Origin: Apiosordaria backusii
Taxonomy: Eukaryota; Ascomycota; Sordariomycetes; Sordariales; Lasiosphaeriaceae
Assembly (NCBI GenBank): GCA_030549205.1
Contig: JAUKTV010000006.1
Span: 762,501-826,500 of the forward strand
Length of the DNA: 64,000 nt
Reading direction: 5' to 3'
Numbering within the stretch: position 1 is the stretch's first letter; each line of letters starts with the position of its first letter. The notes beneath the pieces are model-generated. The model saw only the letters and a list, made by a program, of their open reading frames with translations, was not told the origin of the DNA and ran no database searches. Below, piece after piece: positions 24,029-35,414 of the stretch. Position numbers and translations under genes: made by a program.

Positions 24029-24270
24029 TTTTTTGTTGAACTCTTGGCATTTTGAACCCACATATAACGTGCCATTCTAGCTTAGTCAGAAAACGTAGCA
24101 CGCTAAATCGACCCACCGCATCGGCAATTGATTCTGTGCGTTGCCACCCGACGCAATTTTCCCTGCCCTTCCTCAATCTCTCATCAACCACACAGCTGCC
24201 GTGACCCGCGCTTGGTTGCCACGGTCGCTAAGACTTGGTGGAAAACCGAGACTCGGTGGAATTATCAGCC

Positions 24271-24366
24271 ATCGACCGACACTGCTATCGACCAACACTG
24301 CCATCGACCGACACTGCCATTGACGGACATTGCCATTGACGGACATTGCCATCGACCGACACTGCC
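24271..24366. repeat. 16-bp tandem repeat, six units
   Basis: Six consecutive copies of ATCGACCGACACTGCC or close variants (ATTGACGGACATTGCC twice) lie here, about 65 bp upstream of the start codon of the next gene, probably in its promoter or leader. Confidence 0.9.
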
Positions 24367-24431
24367 AGGTATCGGCTGCCTGCCAAATTTAAAATCTTTG
24401 TTCACACTGGCACAGCTACCAACAGCCCTGT

Positions 24432-25457
24432 ATGGAGGAGCCGGAAGCCGTCCCGTCGGCACTCCCGAGTATCACGAGGCATGGGCTCTCTATGCTACTT
24501 GAAATTTTAGGGCTCAGTCATTCTGTCTCGAAATCACCAGCACTAAATGATACCGTCATCATTGCTATCGATTTTGAGGGTATTAATACCATCAAAAGCG
24601 GGTTTACCCAGAAGGACAATAGTCAAGTTGGATTTGCGATTCTCGATACCAAGGATCTTCGCCAGGTCCCACCAGAAAAGCTCATTTCAACCCTAAACTT
24701 TGCTGCGGGATCGTCTTCATACGTCACAAAAGCATCCAATAAGTTTCTCTTTGGAGAGACAATCGCGATTCAATCATCGTCCATGGTACAAACCATTCAA
24801 TCACACATTCCTCAAGATCGCAACGTGGTACTTGTGGGCCACGGTATCCTGAACGAGCTCCAGGCTTTACAGGCTTTAGGATTCGAGTTTGAACGGCCAC
24901 CTTCTGGGATTCTGGATACGTCGCGCATTGCTAATGAAGTGTTTCAATTCTGGGGCGGCTCTCTCGGCGACCTGTTAGGTGTGTTAGGGTGCCCTTTTAA
25001 CAGACTGCACGTCGCTGGAAACGATGCCAACTTCACTTTAAGGGCTCTTCTCCTTTTAGCAGCGAAGTGGTGCATCAGTCAACACCAAGATGACGAGGTA
25101 TTGGATATCTTGCGGGATATCTCAACCCGCCCCATTCCTCCTTATGTCGACCCTGAAATTAAAGCGGCAGAAAGGCGGGAAAAGAGGCTGGTAAAGAGTC
25201 GGAAGCACCAGTCAAAGCTATGGAGTAAGGAGAAGCAGGATCAAATCCGTGCTGCTCGAGAAACGAGGCGGCTCGAACATGTTTTGGCCCCGAAGAGCCT
25301 TGAGGCGGGCGCCACGATGGCAGCACAAAAAGAACACGGTTCTCACTCCATTCCCTCGACAGCAACGACGCCAGGCCCAACCCCCACAGGCCATCATCCC
25401 CTAATGCGAGTCGCAACACACCGGGATGACCCGTCATTCTCACGCCCCTCAGGGTGA
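24432..25457 (+). CDS. Gfd2/YDR514C-like protein with DEDD-type RNase H fold
   Basis: This is a 341-residue single-exon protein. Residues ~40-215 look like the Gfd2/YDR514C C-terminal domain, a DEDDh-exonuclease-like RNase H fold common in fungi. A first acidic motif IAIDFEG (~45-51) supplies D and E. VGHGILNELQAL (~136-147) is the second block, and ILDTSRIA and HVAGNDANFTLRAL (~200) provide the H...D block. From about 225 the protein is highly charged (KAAERREKRLVKSRKHQ) and then Pro/Thr/His-rich and probably disordered. Whether it keeps nuclease activity is not known, since in the second block N stands where D is usual. The ATG at 24,432 is the first in frame; a later Met at 24,492 is possible. 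The 16-bp tandem repeat lies just upstream. Confidence 0.8.
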   Translation: MEEPEAVPSALPSITRHGLSMLLEILGLSHSVSKSPALNDTVIIAIDFEGINTIKSGFTQKDNSQVGFAILDTKDLRQVPPEKLISTLNFAAGSSSYVTKASNKFLFGETIAIQSSSMVQTIQSHIPQDRNVVLVGHGILNELQALQALGFEFERPPSGILDTSRIANEVFQFWGGSLGDLLGVLGCPFNRLHVAGNDANFTLRALLLLAAKWCISQHQDDEVLDILRDISTRPIPPYVDPEIKAAERREKRLVKSRKHQSKLWSKEKQDQIRAARETRRLEHVLAPKSLEAGATMAAQKEHGSHSIPSTATTPGPTPTGHHPLMRVATHRDDPSFSRPSG

Positions 25458-26792
25458 CCGCTTGCGCTACGAAGAGGTGGTGTTGGTGGCGGCGCGCATG
25501 AAAGTATACAGCAGGCGCCGGCGACCTTCCGCACCACCCAGCCGTTGCCCGTTCAGTTGCCCTCCTCCGGCTGTGGAATGGCATCCTTCGCTCGTGGTCT
25601 GCACGTCCTCGCCGAGACGCACTACAGTGCTGCGTGTGCGGTTCCGGCACGACGGCGCAGGGAGTTCGACTAGTAGTGGTAATGCGCGACACATTCGAAG
25701 GGTTATCGGAACCTAGATTGTTGCTAGACTGTTTGGTATGTCAGAAACACTGCATACTGGAATTGGTGGAACTGATAGAGTGGCAATTGCTTGATTGTAT
25801 TGGCTTCGCCAGAGAGCCTCTATTATAGTTGTGAATGGTGGCAAAGTCGGTAGCAAAATGGTAGCCATAGCCAGCTGCGTCAGCTCAGCTTCCATGGGCT
25901 TCTTTTCAGCTCGCCTGGCCACAACTCCTTTCTGACATGCATCTTCTCTAGCGGCTATGAAATTGGAGTGCTTAAAATGCTGCATAATGAGCTCCAGGTA
26001 TAAAGTGCAGAATTTTACGTGTTTATATTGTGGAGGTGGAAAACCCTACAGTCTTAGAATGAATTGTGTGTATTGATTTGAATAAAAGAAAAGCTCTGAA
26101 GAGCGTAGAAAGTTATGTATTTATATACAAATAATCCCATCCTAAAGGAGCTATTCCTTCTAGCCGAGCTACGGTAAGCTCTCCCGAGCTTCCGTTTATC
26201 TAACCGACGTTCTATTGAATCCTGAAGCTATTCCCAAGTCCCTGACGCGGCTGAATCCTTCCAATGGCTGCGTTGCACTGGGCTTGCAGTGCTCGCCCCA
26301 CTTTTTCCTGCTCCACAGATTCCTCTCAAGAGATAGTTTTATATAGACTACCTCTTATCAAATCTAGCGGCTGGTAATAGCAATCTTGATATTTGGCTTG
26401 GGTGTGTGGTCGCTCAAAACCTCCTCCATTCGCTGTTTTGCTTGGTCCAATCACCTGATTTTACCCAAGGTCGCGCGTGATTGGATGGACTTTGATGTGC
26501 TGCACAGCACTCAGCCCCTCCTCCGCCACAAGCCACACCCGCACGAGGCATCATTGTCAACCTGGAATATGAACCAAGATCGTCGATTTCACACAATGAA
26601 CCTCCAAGGCAAACAAGATATGTTCCTCGACGTTACTTACGCAGACCTTCAACCAGCTACCTCATGTTCTTACCACGGCCGATACCCCTCCTCACACGGT
26701 CAGAGCTGCCAGGAAATGCAACAACTTCCTGGGTGTATGTGAATCTTAATACCCTTGCATTTGCGGATACTCCTAACATTGGTGAAGACTAG
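25458..26792. other. Intergenic, may hold 5' exon(s) of the next gene
   Basis: No convincing protein was found. The reading frame that best joins the next gene through a donor near 26,733 covers 26,620-26,732 but lacks a clear ATG. Confidence 0.4.
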
Positions 26793-28740
26793 AGCCGGAT
26801 GGCCGAGGAACCTTTGGTATCCTTCGGAGCTGTATCATCACTCTTGCACTGTGTGTGTACACTGCCATTCACCTCAATATCCCTGGCGTCCAAGACACCA
26901 AGAGGACGAGATGGCTCAGAAAGGCAAAATGGGTTACTATCGCCATGTTTGCCCCTGAGGTGGTTGTTTATGTCGCCTGGTGCCAACGGCAGCAGGTCCT
27001 GGAGCTTCATGATGTCCTGTCACGGAAGCTAGATCAAGAGGTCAGTCCACAATCATGACGGTCGCTCACCTATTTTTGAAACTAAGAAGAGCTAACACCC
27101 TGACCAAATAGCCTGAGACTGGAAGAAAACGGAAGCATGCCTGGACAATGACACATTCTTGGTATGCCAAGATGGGTGGCTTCGTTATCGACACAGCCCG
27201 CGACACGGAATCCGAGCCCTATGTCTTTGGCTCGCCATGGGTTTCGGTGGACAGTATATGGATCTTAGAGACAATAGCCTCCGAAGGATGGTTACCAGAT
27301 CTCCCAAAAAGCTACATTGATGACAAGAGCAAGGCCGACGGGATTGCAAAAACACTAGTCATCGTTCAGTCATCGTGGATGATACTGCAATGCGTCATGC
27401 GATGGACTTCTGGACTGACAGTCACAAGTCTCGAGTTGAACACATTGGCGCATGCCGTCTGCGCGCTTTTGATCTATGTGTTGTGGTGGCAGAAACCGCT
27501 GGACATCGACCACCCTACCACCTTGACAGGAGAGTGGACATATACCCTCGCAGCTCTTTTATGGATGCGAAGAAAGCCGAAGACCAAGTTCGATGTCGTC
27601 CCACGATGGATCCGCGCGAGATCTCGTCCATTTGCTGTTCAACGGTACACGGAGTTGTCAGGACCAGAGGCCAGCAATGCCGTTCCAGGATGGATCCGCG
27701 CCAGATCTCGTTCATCTGCTGTTCAGCGGTACGCGGAGCTGTCAGGACCAGAGGCCAACAATGTAGTTTGGGTCGACCTTGATATGCTTCAAATTCCTCC
27801 AGAGTACAGAGACAGCGGAACGACGGACCTGTTGCGCATCTTCAATATCGCAAGTCAGCAGTACAGCATGCGCAAGTTTGACCCGCCATCGAAACCCAAC
27901 ACCCAACCAACTCTCCATTTATCCGTCGATGAAATAGTTCTGATGGGCACAGTGGGAGTGCGTGTGGTCCCCCGCTTCCATGTGGACCGCCATGTCAAGA
28001 ACGTTATTCTTGACAAAGACTGTCTGCAGAGGTGGAAACTCGTCTGGGACACGCGAAAGTCATGGGTGAAGCTGGACCTGCATGGTTTCACCGAGAAGAA
28101 TGCACAACGGAAAAGGGCTGACCTAGTGCCGTGGGGTCTCCAAGGTGATGAGGTGATCGAAAACGCATCTTTCGTTCTTAATGCTAGGTCCGCAGCCTAC
28201 AAAAACACACTGAGAGTCCAGAACTGGGTGCTTGTTGACCCTCGTGAAGGACTTTCGGCTGCCCCCTCATTGATCGTGTTCCTTGCCTGCGGCGTGGCAT
28301 ATGGCGGAATACATGCCGCCGCCTGGAACAACTATTATTCAACAATCTATGAAGAAATGATGTGGAAGACGTCATGTATATGCGTGGCGTCATACAGTGC
28401 CGCGATCGGGTTTCTAGCCACTGGTCTTTTTTGGATGGAGCACAACTACGAAAAGAAGTACGGATATGAGAATTATGAGAGCCTTGAGCAGCGGGAAGCA
28501 GAGATGCGGACTAGTACGACGCTTGTCCGTTTTAGAAACATCATCAGGTCCTTTTCGCCACATTCAATGTCATACCGGCCCTGGTTGTTCTGGCCCGGAG
28601 CTGTTCTGTTGGGGACTGCGACACTGCTCTATCTGGCAGCAAGGGTGTTACTCGTGGTGGAAGGTTTCATCTCCCTCCGGGATGTTCCTCTGTCTGTATA
28701 TCAGACGCCAGACTGGACAAGGTACTTGCCTCATCTTTGA
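26793..28740 (+). CDS. Multi-pass membrane protein, fungal family of unknown function (5' end unresolved)
   Basis: The coding exons seen are 26,793-27,040 and 27,112-28,740, joined by a 71-nt intron (GTCAGT...AATAG, branch GCTAAC) in one frame. The first visible exon follows an acceptor (GACTAG) and begins with the family signature EPDGRGTFGILRS, so an upstream exon with the start codon must exist. Hydrophobic segments include CIITLALCVYTAIHL and WVTIAMFAPEVVVYV near the N-terminus, one in the middle (AHAVCALLIYVLWW), and three in the C-terminal 170 residues. The end VEGFISLRDVPLSVYQTPDW is typical of this large uncharacterised fungal membrane family. A soluble central part carries a 28-residue tandem duplication. 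The function is unknown. Confidence 0.8.
27598..27765 (+). repeat. 84-bp in-frame tandem duplication inside the membrane-protein gene
   Basis: Two adjacent 84-bp units encode VPRWIRARSR... and VPGWIRARSR..., 28 residues each, with only a few differences. The frame is kept, so the protein gains one extra module in its soluble part. Confidence 0.92.
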
Positions 28741-29514
28741 CTGGTAGGCGTTTATAAGCAATGACCAAAGTTTGATACAAAAGAACAGCTGTTGGGTTCT
28801 GCATCAAGAATACTCGTAAGGTATGACCATTTTCTCTCATATCTCTTTTTTTCAGGTTCAGATGCGTCTCCAAAAGCTTCCACCTCTGTGGAAAATGTAA
28901 TCCTCCCGCCAGTCTAGAAAGGGCGTTGCATGGCCCTCCCAACCATGTGAGATGATGTGGCTATGTTCCAACTGGTCTTTCGAATAAAAGTCCTGAGGTA
29001 ACCACCTGCCTAATCCGAATGTCATCTTCCATGTACTTTGCGTACCATTCAACTGCGCCGAGCCCGCACCGAGAGGATAGTCTACCAGTGATCAGCCAGG
29101 TAACCTCGTCATGGTTGCAACGGTTCAGCCGCACTTGGGCTCCCAAGCTCCGAACGTTCAACCTATGTGGTAATAGAATCCGGTACTTGGGAGGTATAGG
29201 AATCTGCTCCGCTCCATACTACTACTTACCAACACCAATAGCAGATGCTCCCGTGCGCATGAGGATGTAGGCGTACGGCGCTCTCCTGGTAAAGTTAATG
29301 TTAGCCGCCATCAATCCATGAAGCTGCCTTGCCTTCTTAACTTGGATCTCCTCACTTTATCACGCTCCATTGTTCACCGATGGTCACAACAAAGCCTTGT
29401 ATGGTCAACCAACACAACACAGCCCTAGAAACCATGTCAGGGGCGGTACATCCATCTGCCCGTCTTATTTCAGAGTAATGGTATTCTGATAGAGTAGTTG
29501 GAAAGGATTTGCAG
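28741..29514. other. Intergenic spacer
   Basis: No gene recognised. It contains the 3' region of the membrane-protein gene and the distal promoter of the secreted-protein gene. Confidence 0.5.
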
Positions 29515-29522
29515 TATATAAA
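29515..29522 (+). promoter_or_regulatory. TATA box of the small secreted protein gene
   Basis: TATATAAA lies about 124 bp before the ATG and is followed by a C/T-rich leader with no intervening in-frame start. This is a normal layout for a strongly expressed fungal gene. Confidence 0.6.
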
Positions 29523-29645
29523 CATGTCTTCATCACCCCGTTCCTCCCATAGTCAAATCTGCATCCTCAAGCACTCCTCTTTCTATCAGCCTTCTCACCA
29601 CACTTTCCCTCTACCAAAGCGCCACACACCCTCAACTCAACCAAA

Positions 29646-30038
29646 ATGCACTTCAAACCCACCCTCCAGGCCTTTGCCACCCTCCTCCTTGTCCAAGTCA
29701 CCACCGCCGCCCCCGTTTCGGAAGTGGCTACTCGCGCTTCCACCGAGATTGAGGCTCGTGGCGAATGCACGTGGGGCTTCATCTGCGGAGTGATCAAAAA
29801 CGATCCAAAGTCCAACAGGAGCCTCAAGGTCACCAACGACTGGCCGAAGCGCGACAGCGGTGCATGGAAGTGGATCGCGCCGGGCACCTCCTCAACGGCA
29901 GTGATGAAGGACGCGGACGGGTTCTACGTTGACCCGGGGTGCACGGCCACGAGCGTGGACGATGTCCTTGTCTGGGACTCGGGGAAGTGGCACAAGATCA
30001 ACGATTTGCAAGAGTATACTGTCAAGATTATTTGCTGA
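29646..30038 (+). CDS. Small secreted cysteine-containing protein
   Basis: This is a 130-residue protein in a single exon. Residues 1-21 are a signal peptide (hydrophobic ATLLLVQVTTA, probable cleavage after TTA-A). A short pro-like stretch ending in EARGE follows, then a compact domain with four cysteines (41, 47, 99, 130), enough for two disulfides, and six tryptophans. The last residue is Cys. Motifs SLKVTNDWP, DADGFYVDPGC and WHKINDLQEYTV look like a recurrent fungal secreted family, but I can name no function. By size and export signal it is an effector or antimicrobial candidate. A TATA box and C/T-rich leader precede it. The ATG in CCAAAATGC is the only plausible start. Confidence 0.85.
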   Translation: MHFKPTLQAFATLLLVQVTTAAPVSEVATRASTEIEARGECTWGFICGVIKNDPKSNRSLKVTNDWPKRDSGAWKWIAPGTSSTAVMKDADGFYVDPGCTATSVDDVLVWDSGKWHKINDLQEYTVKIIC

Positions 30039-30845
30039 GGGTGTTGCCGAGGCTGTAATACACGTGGGATTGTCTACAGGTCGTGTGTTAGTTTTCGTGA
30101 TTGATGATTTGGTTAGGAGCATCCCAGGATATTAAATTGACCTTGTTACTAGCGAGGATGATGCAGTTCTAAATATGTCGTGACTTTGTCCCTTTGACAG
30201 CAGAAATCTGGGATGAGTGAGAAGCGGTCGTCTTGTTTCCTAGAGCTCATACACACTACACTTTATAGCGCACATACTACGGATTTTCTTGTCATGATGA
30301 GTTTCTCAGAGTACATCCCTGGAGGAAAAGTTTGGTAACGCAGGCCAGCGTACAGCGAGATGCAACAGTTGCCTGCCCAGAGACGCAAAGGTCGAGACCC
30401 TTGGTGGCACAAAACGAGGCGTCAACTGTTGGTTCCTGCCATTGACTGTGAGCCAATGAAGCGTCCTAGGCACTTTGATACTAGCAACGTTGTGTAACAC
30501 CATATTCGCAGTTGGTGTGATAACGTCAAGACGCATGGCCGTCTGTAGCCAGGCCCATTCCTCCGAACCACGGCCTCAGCTGTTTCCCTGTGGTTAGATC
30601 TGACGTGACGCAGATATTGCCTGCAATGTGACACTGTGTTTGGAAAGCGGGATATATGTAACAGCTGGCAAGCGTCGGTAATTGGGGTTCCCCGCATCTT
30701 TTGTGATGCAGAGAGTTGCGTGTTATAACGAGATCGGAATCCACATAGAGATGGCCCATGGTCCCTGCAGTGTCATGTTGTAGCTTTTGACCTTGTCCAT
30801 CCACTTACTTGACTTTCTTCGGCCGACCTCTGTAAGGTAGTCACC
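30039..30845. other. Intergenic spacer
   Basis: No gene is visible. It holds the 3' region of the secreted-protein gene and the promoter of the P450 gene. Confidence 0.5.
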
Positions 30846-32408
30846 ATGTTCTCCCTACCGCTGGCTCTCACCTTTTCCGCACTCCTCTTTACCTACCTCG
30901 TAGCTACCCGCACATGGCGCTACCTCCGTCTCGCACACATCCCCGGCCCCCTCCCAGCCAAAATAACCACCCTCTGGCTGGCCTACCACCAAATCACCGG
31001 CTCCCTCGCCCGGCGCCTGTCCTCCCTGTCCAAAAAGTATGGCCCCATCTACCGCATCGCCCCAAACTGGGTCATCACCAGCGACCCCGCCGCCATCCGC
31101 CAAGTCTGGTCCGCCCGCGGCCCGTGGTACCGAGGCGAGTGGTACGACATGTTCCGCTTCGACCAACCCGTCCGCACCATCCTCTCCGAGCGAGACAATC
31201 ACAAGCATGCCGCGCTAAAAGCAAAGCTTCTCCCGGGATACAGCGGCAAAGACGTTGATAATATCCACGAGGTGGTCGATCGGAGAGTAGAGGATTTTGT
31301 CAGGCTGATCGAGCGGAAGTACTTGACTGATGATGAGAGCGAGGTGTACAAACCGATGGACCTCGCAGAAAAGGCTCAATTTATGACGCAGGATGTGATT
31401 TCTGAGTTGGCGATAGGGAGGTGTTTCGAGTGCTTGAACAATGACAGGGATACCTACGGGCAGATGACCGAGGTGACGGGGTCTTTGCCTCTGATAGTGA
31501 CGTTGGCGATTGTTCCCTGGACACTGGGGTTGTTGCAGAATCCGATTGTGAGAGCGTTGTTGCCGCAGGAGAAGTTAGAGGGGGTGATGAGGCAGCAGAA
31601 GTTGGCAAAGAGCCAAGCGGCTCAGCGGTATGGGGAGAATAAAGTTGTCAAGAGGGATATGCTGGGGAGCTTTGTCAAGCATGGGTTGGAGCATACCAAT
31701 GCGTGGTTGGAGACCTTTGGGCAGATAGGGGCGGGGAGTGACACGACGGCGACGGCGATAAGGATGACGATGTTTTACTTGATGAGCTCTCCTGGAAGCT
31801 ATAGAAAACTACAGGAAGAGATTGATATGGCAATGAGAGAAGGGCGGATTTCCAGTCCCATCACCGACGAGGAGGGAAAGAAGTTGCCATATTTGCAGGC
31901 TGTGATCAAGGAAGGGATGAGGTTGTGTCCGCCAGTGATGGGGGTGCTTCCAAGGATATGCGATACGGAGCAGATTGTATGTGGCGTGAGAATCCCGCCC
32001 GGTACCAACGTTTGTTGGGATGCGATTTCGATTTTTAGGAATGAAGCGACTTTCGGGGCTGATGCGGACCTCTTTCGGCCCGAGCGGTGGCTGAAGGTTG
32101 AGGATGTGGAGAGGAAAAAGAACATGGAGCTTGTGCACAGCCTTGTTTTCGGGACCTCTGGTCGATTCGAATGCCTCGGAAAAGCAATTGCGTTGCTTGA
32201 ACTTAACAAGGTGTTTGTTGAGGTAAGTGGGCTTTGTGGCGCAAAGAAGACCGTCGTGATTGCTGACTCAACACTGCCTGCCTAGCTCTTGAGACGATTT
32301 GACTTTGCACTTGTTGACCCACTGACGCCAGTTATTTCGCTTGATTATTCTCTCTCTATCCAGTCTGGGATGTGGGTTAGGATTACAAGACGACCGGAGC
32401 ATCTCTAA
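30846..32408 (+). CDS. Cytochrome P450 monooxygenase (pisatin-demethylase-like)
   Basis: The exons are 30,846-32,222 and 32,286-32,408, separated by a 63-nt intron (GTAAGT...CCTAG), giving a 499-residue protein. A membrane anchor lies at about 4-21 and a proline hinge (HIPGPLP) at about 31-37. The I-helix is GAGSDTTA (295-302), the ExxR motif is EGMR (356-359), and the PERW motif is at 412-415. The heme-binding loop is FGTSGRFECLG, with the thiolate Cys at 443. That loop has one residue more between Phe and Cys than the standard FxxGxRxC. The C-terminus LLRRFDFALVDP comes from exon 2 and matches the ELLRRFDF ending of this fungal group. The substrate cannot be predicted, and there is no polyketide or peptide synthase nearby. 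Confidence 0.92.
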
Positions 32409-32669
32409 AATATGTATGCACCTGGTTTGGCCATGATGCTACCCCTGAAGACACCTATTGCACCTGGTTGGCACGACAACCAACATGAGTGATGAGCTTC
32501 CTGAATCATCTACCAAAGTGCTCACAAGAGACCCAATGGCGGCACATGTGGATTATGGCTTTGTTTGTAAGTGGAGCATGAATAAAAGCTACCGTCAGCA
32601 TTAACTTCAGGGTCCCCGAACGATGACCCGCCGCCAGAGAAGGCTTTTCCAAACTCTATTTCTCTTGGG

Positions 32670-32677
32670 TATAAAAT
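32670..32677 (+). promoter_or_regulatory. TATA-like box before a very small ORF
   Basis: TATAAAAT lies 97 bp upstream of an ATG in good context (CACCATGAC). It suggests a transcription unit even though only a short frame follows. Confidence 0.4.
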
Positions 32678-32766
32678 ATCTCCCAGGATCCGACCATAAT
32701 TTCTTGTTCTCTTCTCATCTTCCACTTGCATCTCACATTGTTCAGCCCTGCACCTAAGCCATCACC

Positions 32767-32862
32767 ATGACCGAGGATCACCTCAGTCAACCCAACTGCA
32801 GCACGAACCAAGACGAAGATCCAGTCGGACTTGGCTCGATGACCAGTCAGGCAGTGCCGTGA
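32767..32862 (+). CDS. Possible 31-residue peptide or first exon
   Basis: An ATG in strong context opens a 31-codon frame with many Ser, Gln and Asp residues. It has a TATA box upstream and a pyrimidine-rich leader. No motif is recognised. It may be the first exon of a spliced gene, because the stop falls before a possible donor (GTATGT near 32,895), or it may be noncoding. Confidence 0.25.
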   Translation: MTEDHLSQPNCSTNQDEDPVGLGSMTSQAVP

Positions 32863-35414
32863 TCTGATTTGCCCAGTGAGCCGGTCTTGACTGGTATGTG
32901 CAGTGATCCCTGGGGAGCTTGCAGCCCTGTTTCAGACACATCTATGGTCGATGGCTCGGGACCAGCGTTGTCGTTTCCTTCAATTTTCTTTTCGTTTTAT
33001 TCCCCCATTGCTCCGAGATGCCACGATTGTGTCGTCGCACGCGCCTCGATACCGACGACCGACCAGAGAACGACAGATCCTCTTAGAAATCCCAAGACTT
33101 CCATCCCTCTGTGGTAACCGGTACCGCATCACACAACGCACAGCAAGAACCTACCCCCACGCTCCGTGCGATGTACCGTGTCCCATGTCCAGTGTCCCAG
33201 GCCCGGAGTCCCGGATCAACAAAACACAGACAATCAATTCGGCCAACCGACAAACAAAACCCTGCCTACCTACTTACCTTCCAACCAACAAGCACCAAAT
33301 TCGGCCTCTCGCTCTCCGTAGATATCAACGTCACGATCATAGCCGTCTGGCCTTGGAACCCCACCTGCCCTCCGACGACCATGAACGCGAAAGCTTTTCA
33401 TAAATAGCACACCCGAATCGAACCACCCAGCCCTTTGTCCCCGTCTCTCTTCCCTTCCCGTCACAAGGCAAGCAGGAGTACTTCAGACTTTGCTGGATCA
33501 TCTGTCGTCGTAGCCCAGGGGGACAAAGGCAAAATCACAGTCGCTTTCCTGCTGTGTCAGGATTGGGTCTTCACACAAAAGAAAGTGAGAACAAGGCAGG
33601 TATTGAGGGTGAAGAGGCCTGCCCTTGTTTTCACTTTACTTTTTATCCCTGGTTGCAAGGGGTGTGGTAGATGAGGGGTTTGGCACACTTCTCGCCCTCT
33701 TTACCGAATAATACTCTCTCTCGTTATATTTTACAAAAAGGCAATGGTGGGTTTACTTGAACCTTCGCTGTCTGTCCTTTAATCTTAAGAGCTTCCTTGA
33801 CTGGTCAAGCTTGAGACTATTGGGTTGGAAAAGGCAGGCCAAGGGGATAGGATTCACTACCCTTCAACTCCTGAAACCCCCCCCAAAAAAGGCCGTGAGC
33901 CGGACCTTGACTTTCAGAGTTGAGTCTGCTTCAACATGCAGACAAAATAAGTGTCAAAATTACAGACTGATGTCATCATGGACTTCCTTGGACTGGCTTG
34001 ATCTCTGCAATTGCTCCACGCAAGGTGAGAGCAGCCTGTGTCCATGTTTATAGAGGGTACTTGGGGGCTCAGTTCACAAAGAACAGTGAGCGAGTTGGTC
34101 AATCGAACCAAAACCGGCCTGATCGTAACCAGGCGACGGGGGACCAGGGGGATCTCGAATGCACCGTCATTCAAAAACAAGGCTGAGCTTGTTCAACCCA
34201 AGTCTCAAGCCATGATACACACTGGGGGCTGATGCCTTACGTACCATCCGAGACCTGCGGGTAGTGGCGATGTTGGAAAATTCCTTCGATTTCCAAAACT
34301 AAAGGAGCCATAACCGTCTGGGGGCGCCCTGTTCCTCTTTGAAGTTACCCGAAGAGGAGCAAAATGCACAAGATCGCTACCCGTGATACTTGCGCATCAA
34401 AGAACAGAGAGTGTGGGATTTCATGAAATCGGCCAGTGATGAGTGTCTACCTAGGTATCTCTCCCCTGAGATCATGGCACACCGGTCTACACCGTACGAG
34501 TCTTCACCACGTACACTAGTCTGGTAACGGTCTGATTTGATGCCTTGAGCTCGGCGTTCGTGACTGTTGCTTCTCCGCATTCGGACGGGTTTAAACTCGG
34601 GGCCCGATCTGAGGTCACCTTTCTTTCCTGCGTCGGTTACATGTGCTGCATTCAAATGGAAGATTTGTCAATGAAGGAGGAATGGAACTCAGTGGGTTCC
34701 TGGTTGAGGAGACATTGTAATTAGGTACCTAGGTACCCTAGATTAATCTCTGAATATATTTTCTGCCCGGCAGAGTGCTAAGTACACGTAGAGAAACTAG
34801 GTAAGGTATTGAATGCTTGAATGATGGAATTGTTCTCAATCTTCCAATATCATTTGTTTTTGCTAGTGCCACTCTTTGATCCTCAAATTGAAGAACCCCT
34901 GAACCACCGCCCTACGTTCTTTCATGTCCGACGTATGAAACCAGCAGACAGAGAATAGCACTTTGACCCACCTTCTGTCATGATTTCCGTAGTCAATAAA
35001 GAGAGACTTGAAGATGTAAATAAAATGGATAATTCTGCTCAAGGAATGAGCAGTGATAACCAAATATGACTGTGGCAGGAGACGGGATCAACATGGAGGC
35101 AAATGCAACAGTCAATTCGCGTCAGGAGCAGCGAATGCTCATCCCAGGAGCACCCCCTCGCTCAAAGTGAGGCCCGTAGCTATTGTAGCTAATCGCATGA
35201 AACCCGCACAAACCCCCAAACGCCATCTCCGAACCGGTCCGAATGCAGCCTTGTTTTGCAATGGTTCTTCTAACCATCCCTACCCACGAGTGAAACGTAT
35301 GCTGGAAAAAGCATGATCCATAATCCCTCAAGGAGCAAGTCTGTAGACTACGCAACCTATTTTGGGTATACTATCCCGCTGACAGAAACAAAATATGCAC
35401 AATATACAACAATC
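32863..35414. other. Long intergenic region
   Basis: About 2.5 kb with no frame that looks like protein. Forward frames around 32,900-33,400 are Arg/Pro/Thr-rich with no recognisable domain. A GGTACCTAGGTACC cluster at 34,724-34,737 is a short palindromic motif. It contains the 3' side of the Whi5-like gene. Confidence 0.4.

Noticed and set aside
25159..25692. 177-codon minus-strand frame overlapping the Gfd2-like gene
   Set aside because: It is a shadow of the GC-rich, charged 3' part of the plus-strand gene, with Arg/Ser-rich composition and no motif.
32903..33403. 166-codon plus-strand frame
   Set aside because: Arg/Pro/Thr-rich composition, a competing overlapping frame of similar quality and no domain; probably noncoding.
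28741..35414. Secondary-metabolite gene cluster around the P450
   Set aside because: No polyketide synthase, peptide synthetase, terpene cyclase or transporter lies nearby; the neighbours are a secreted protein and a cell-cycle repressor.
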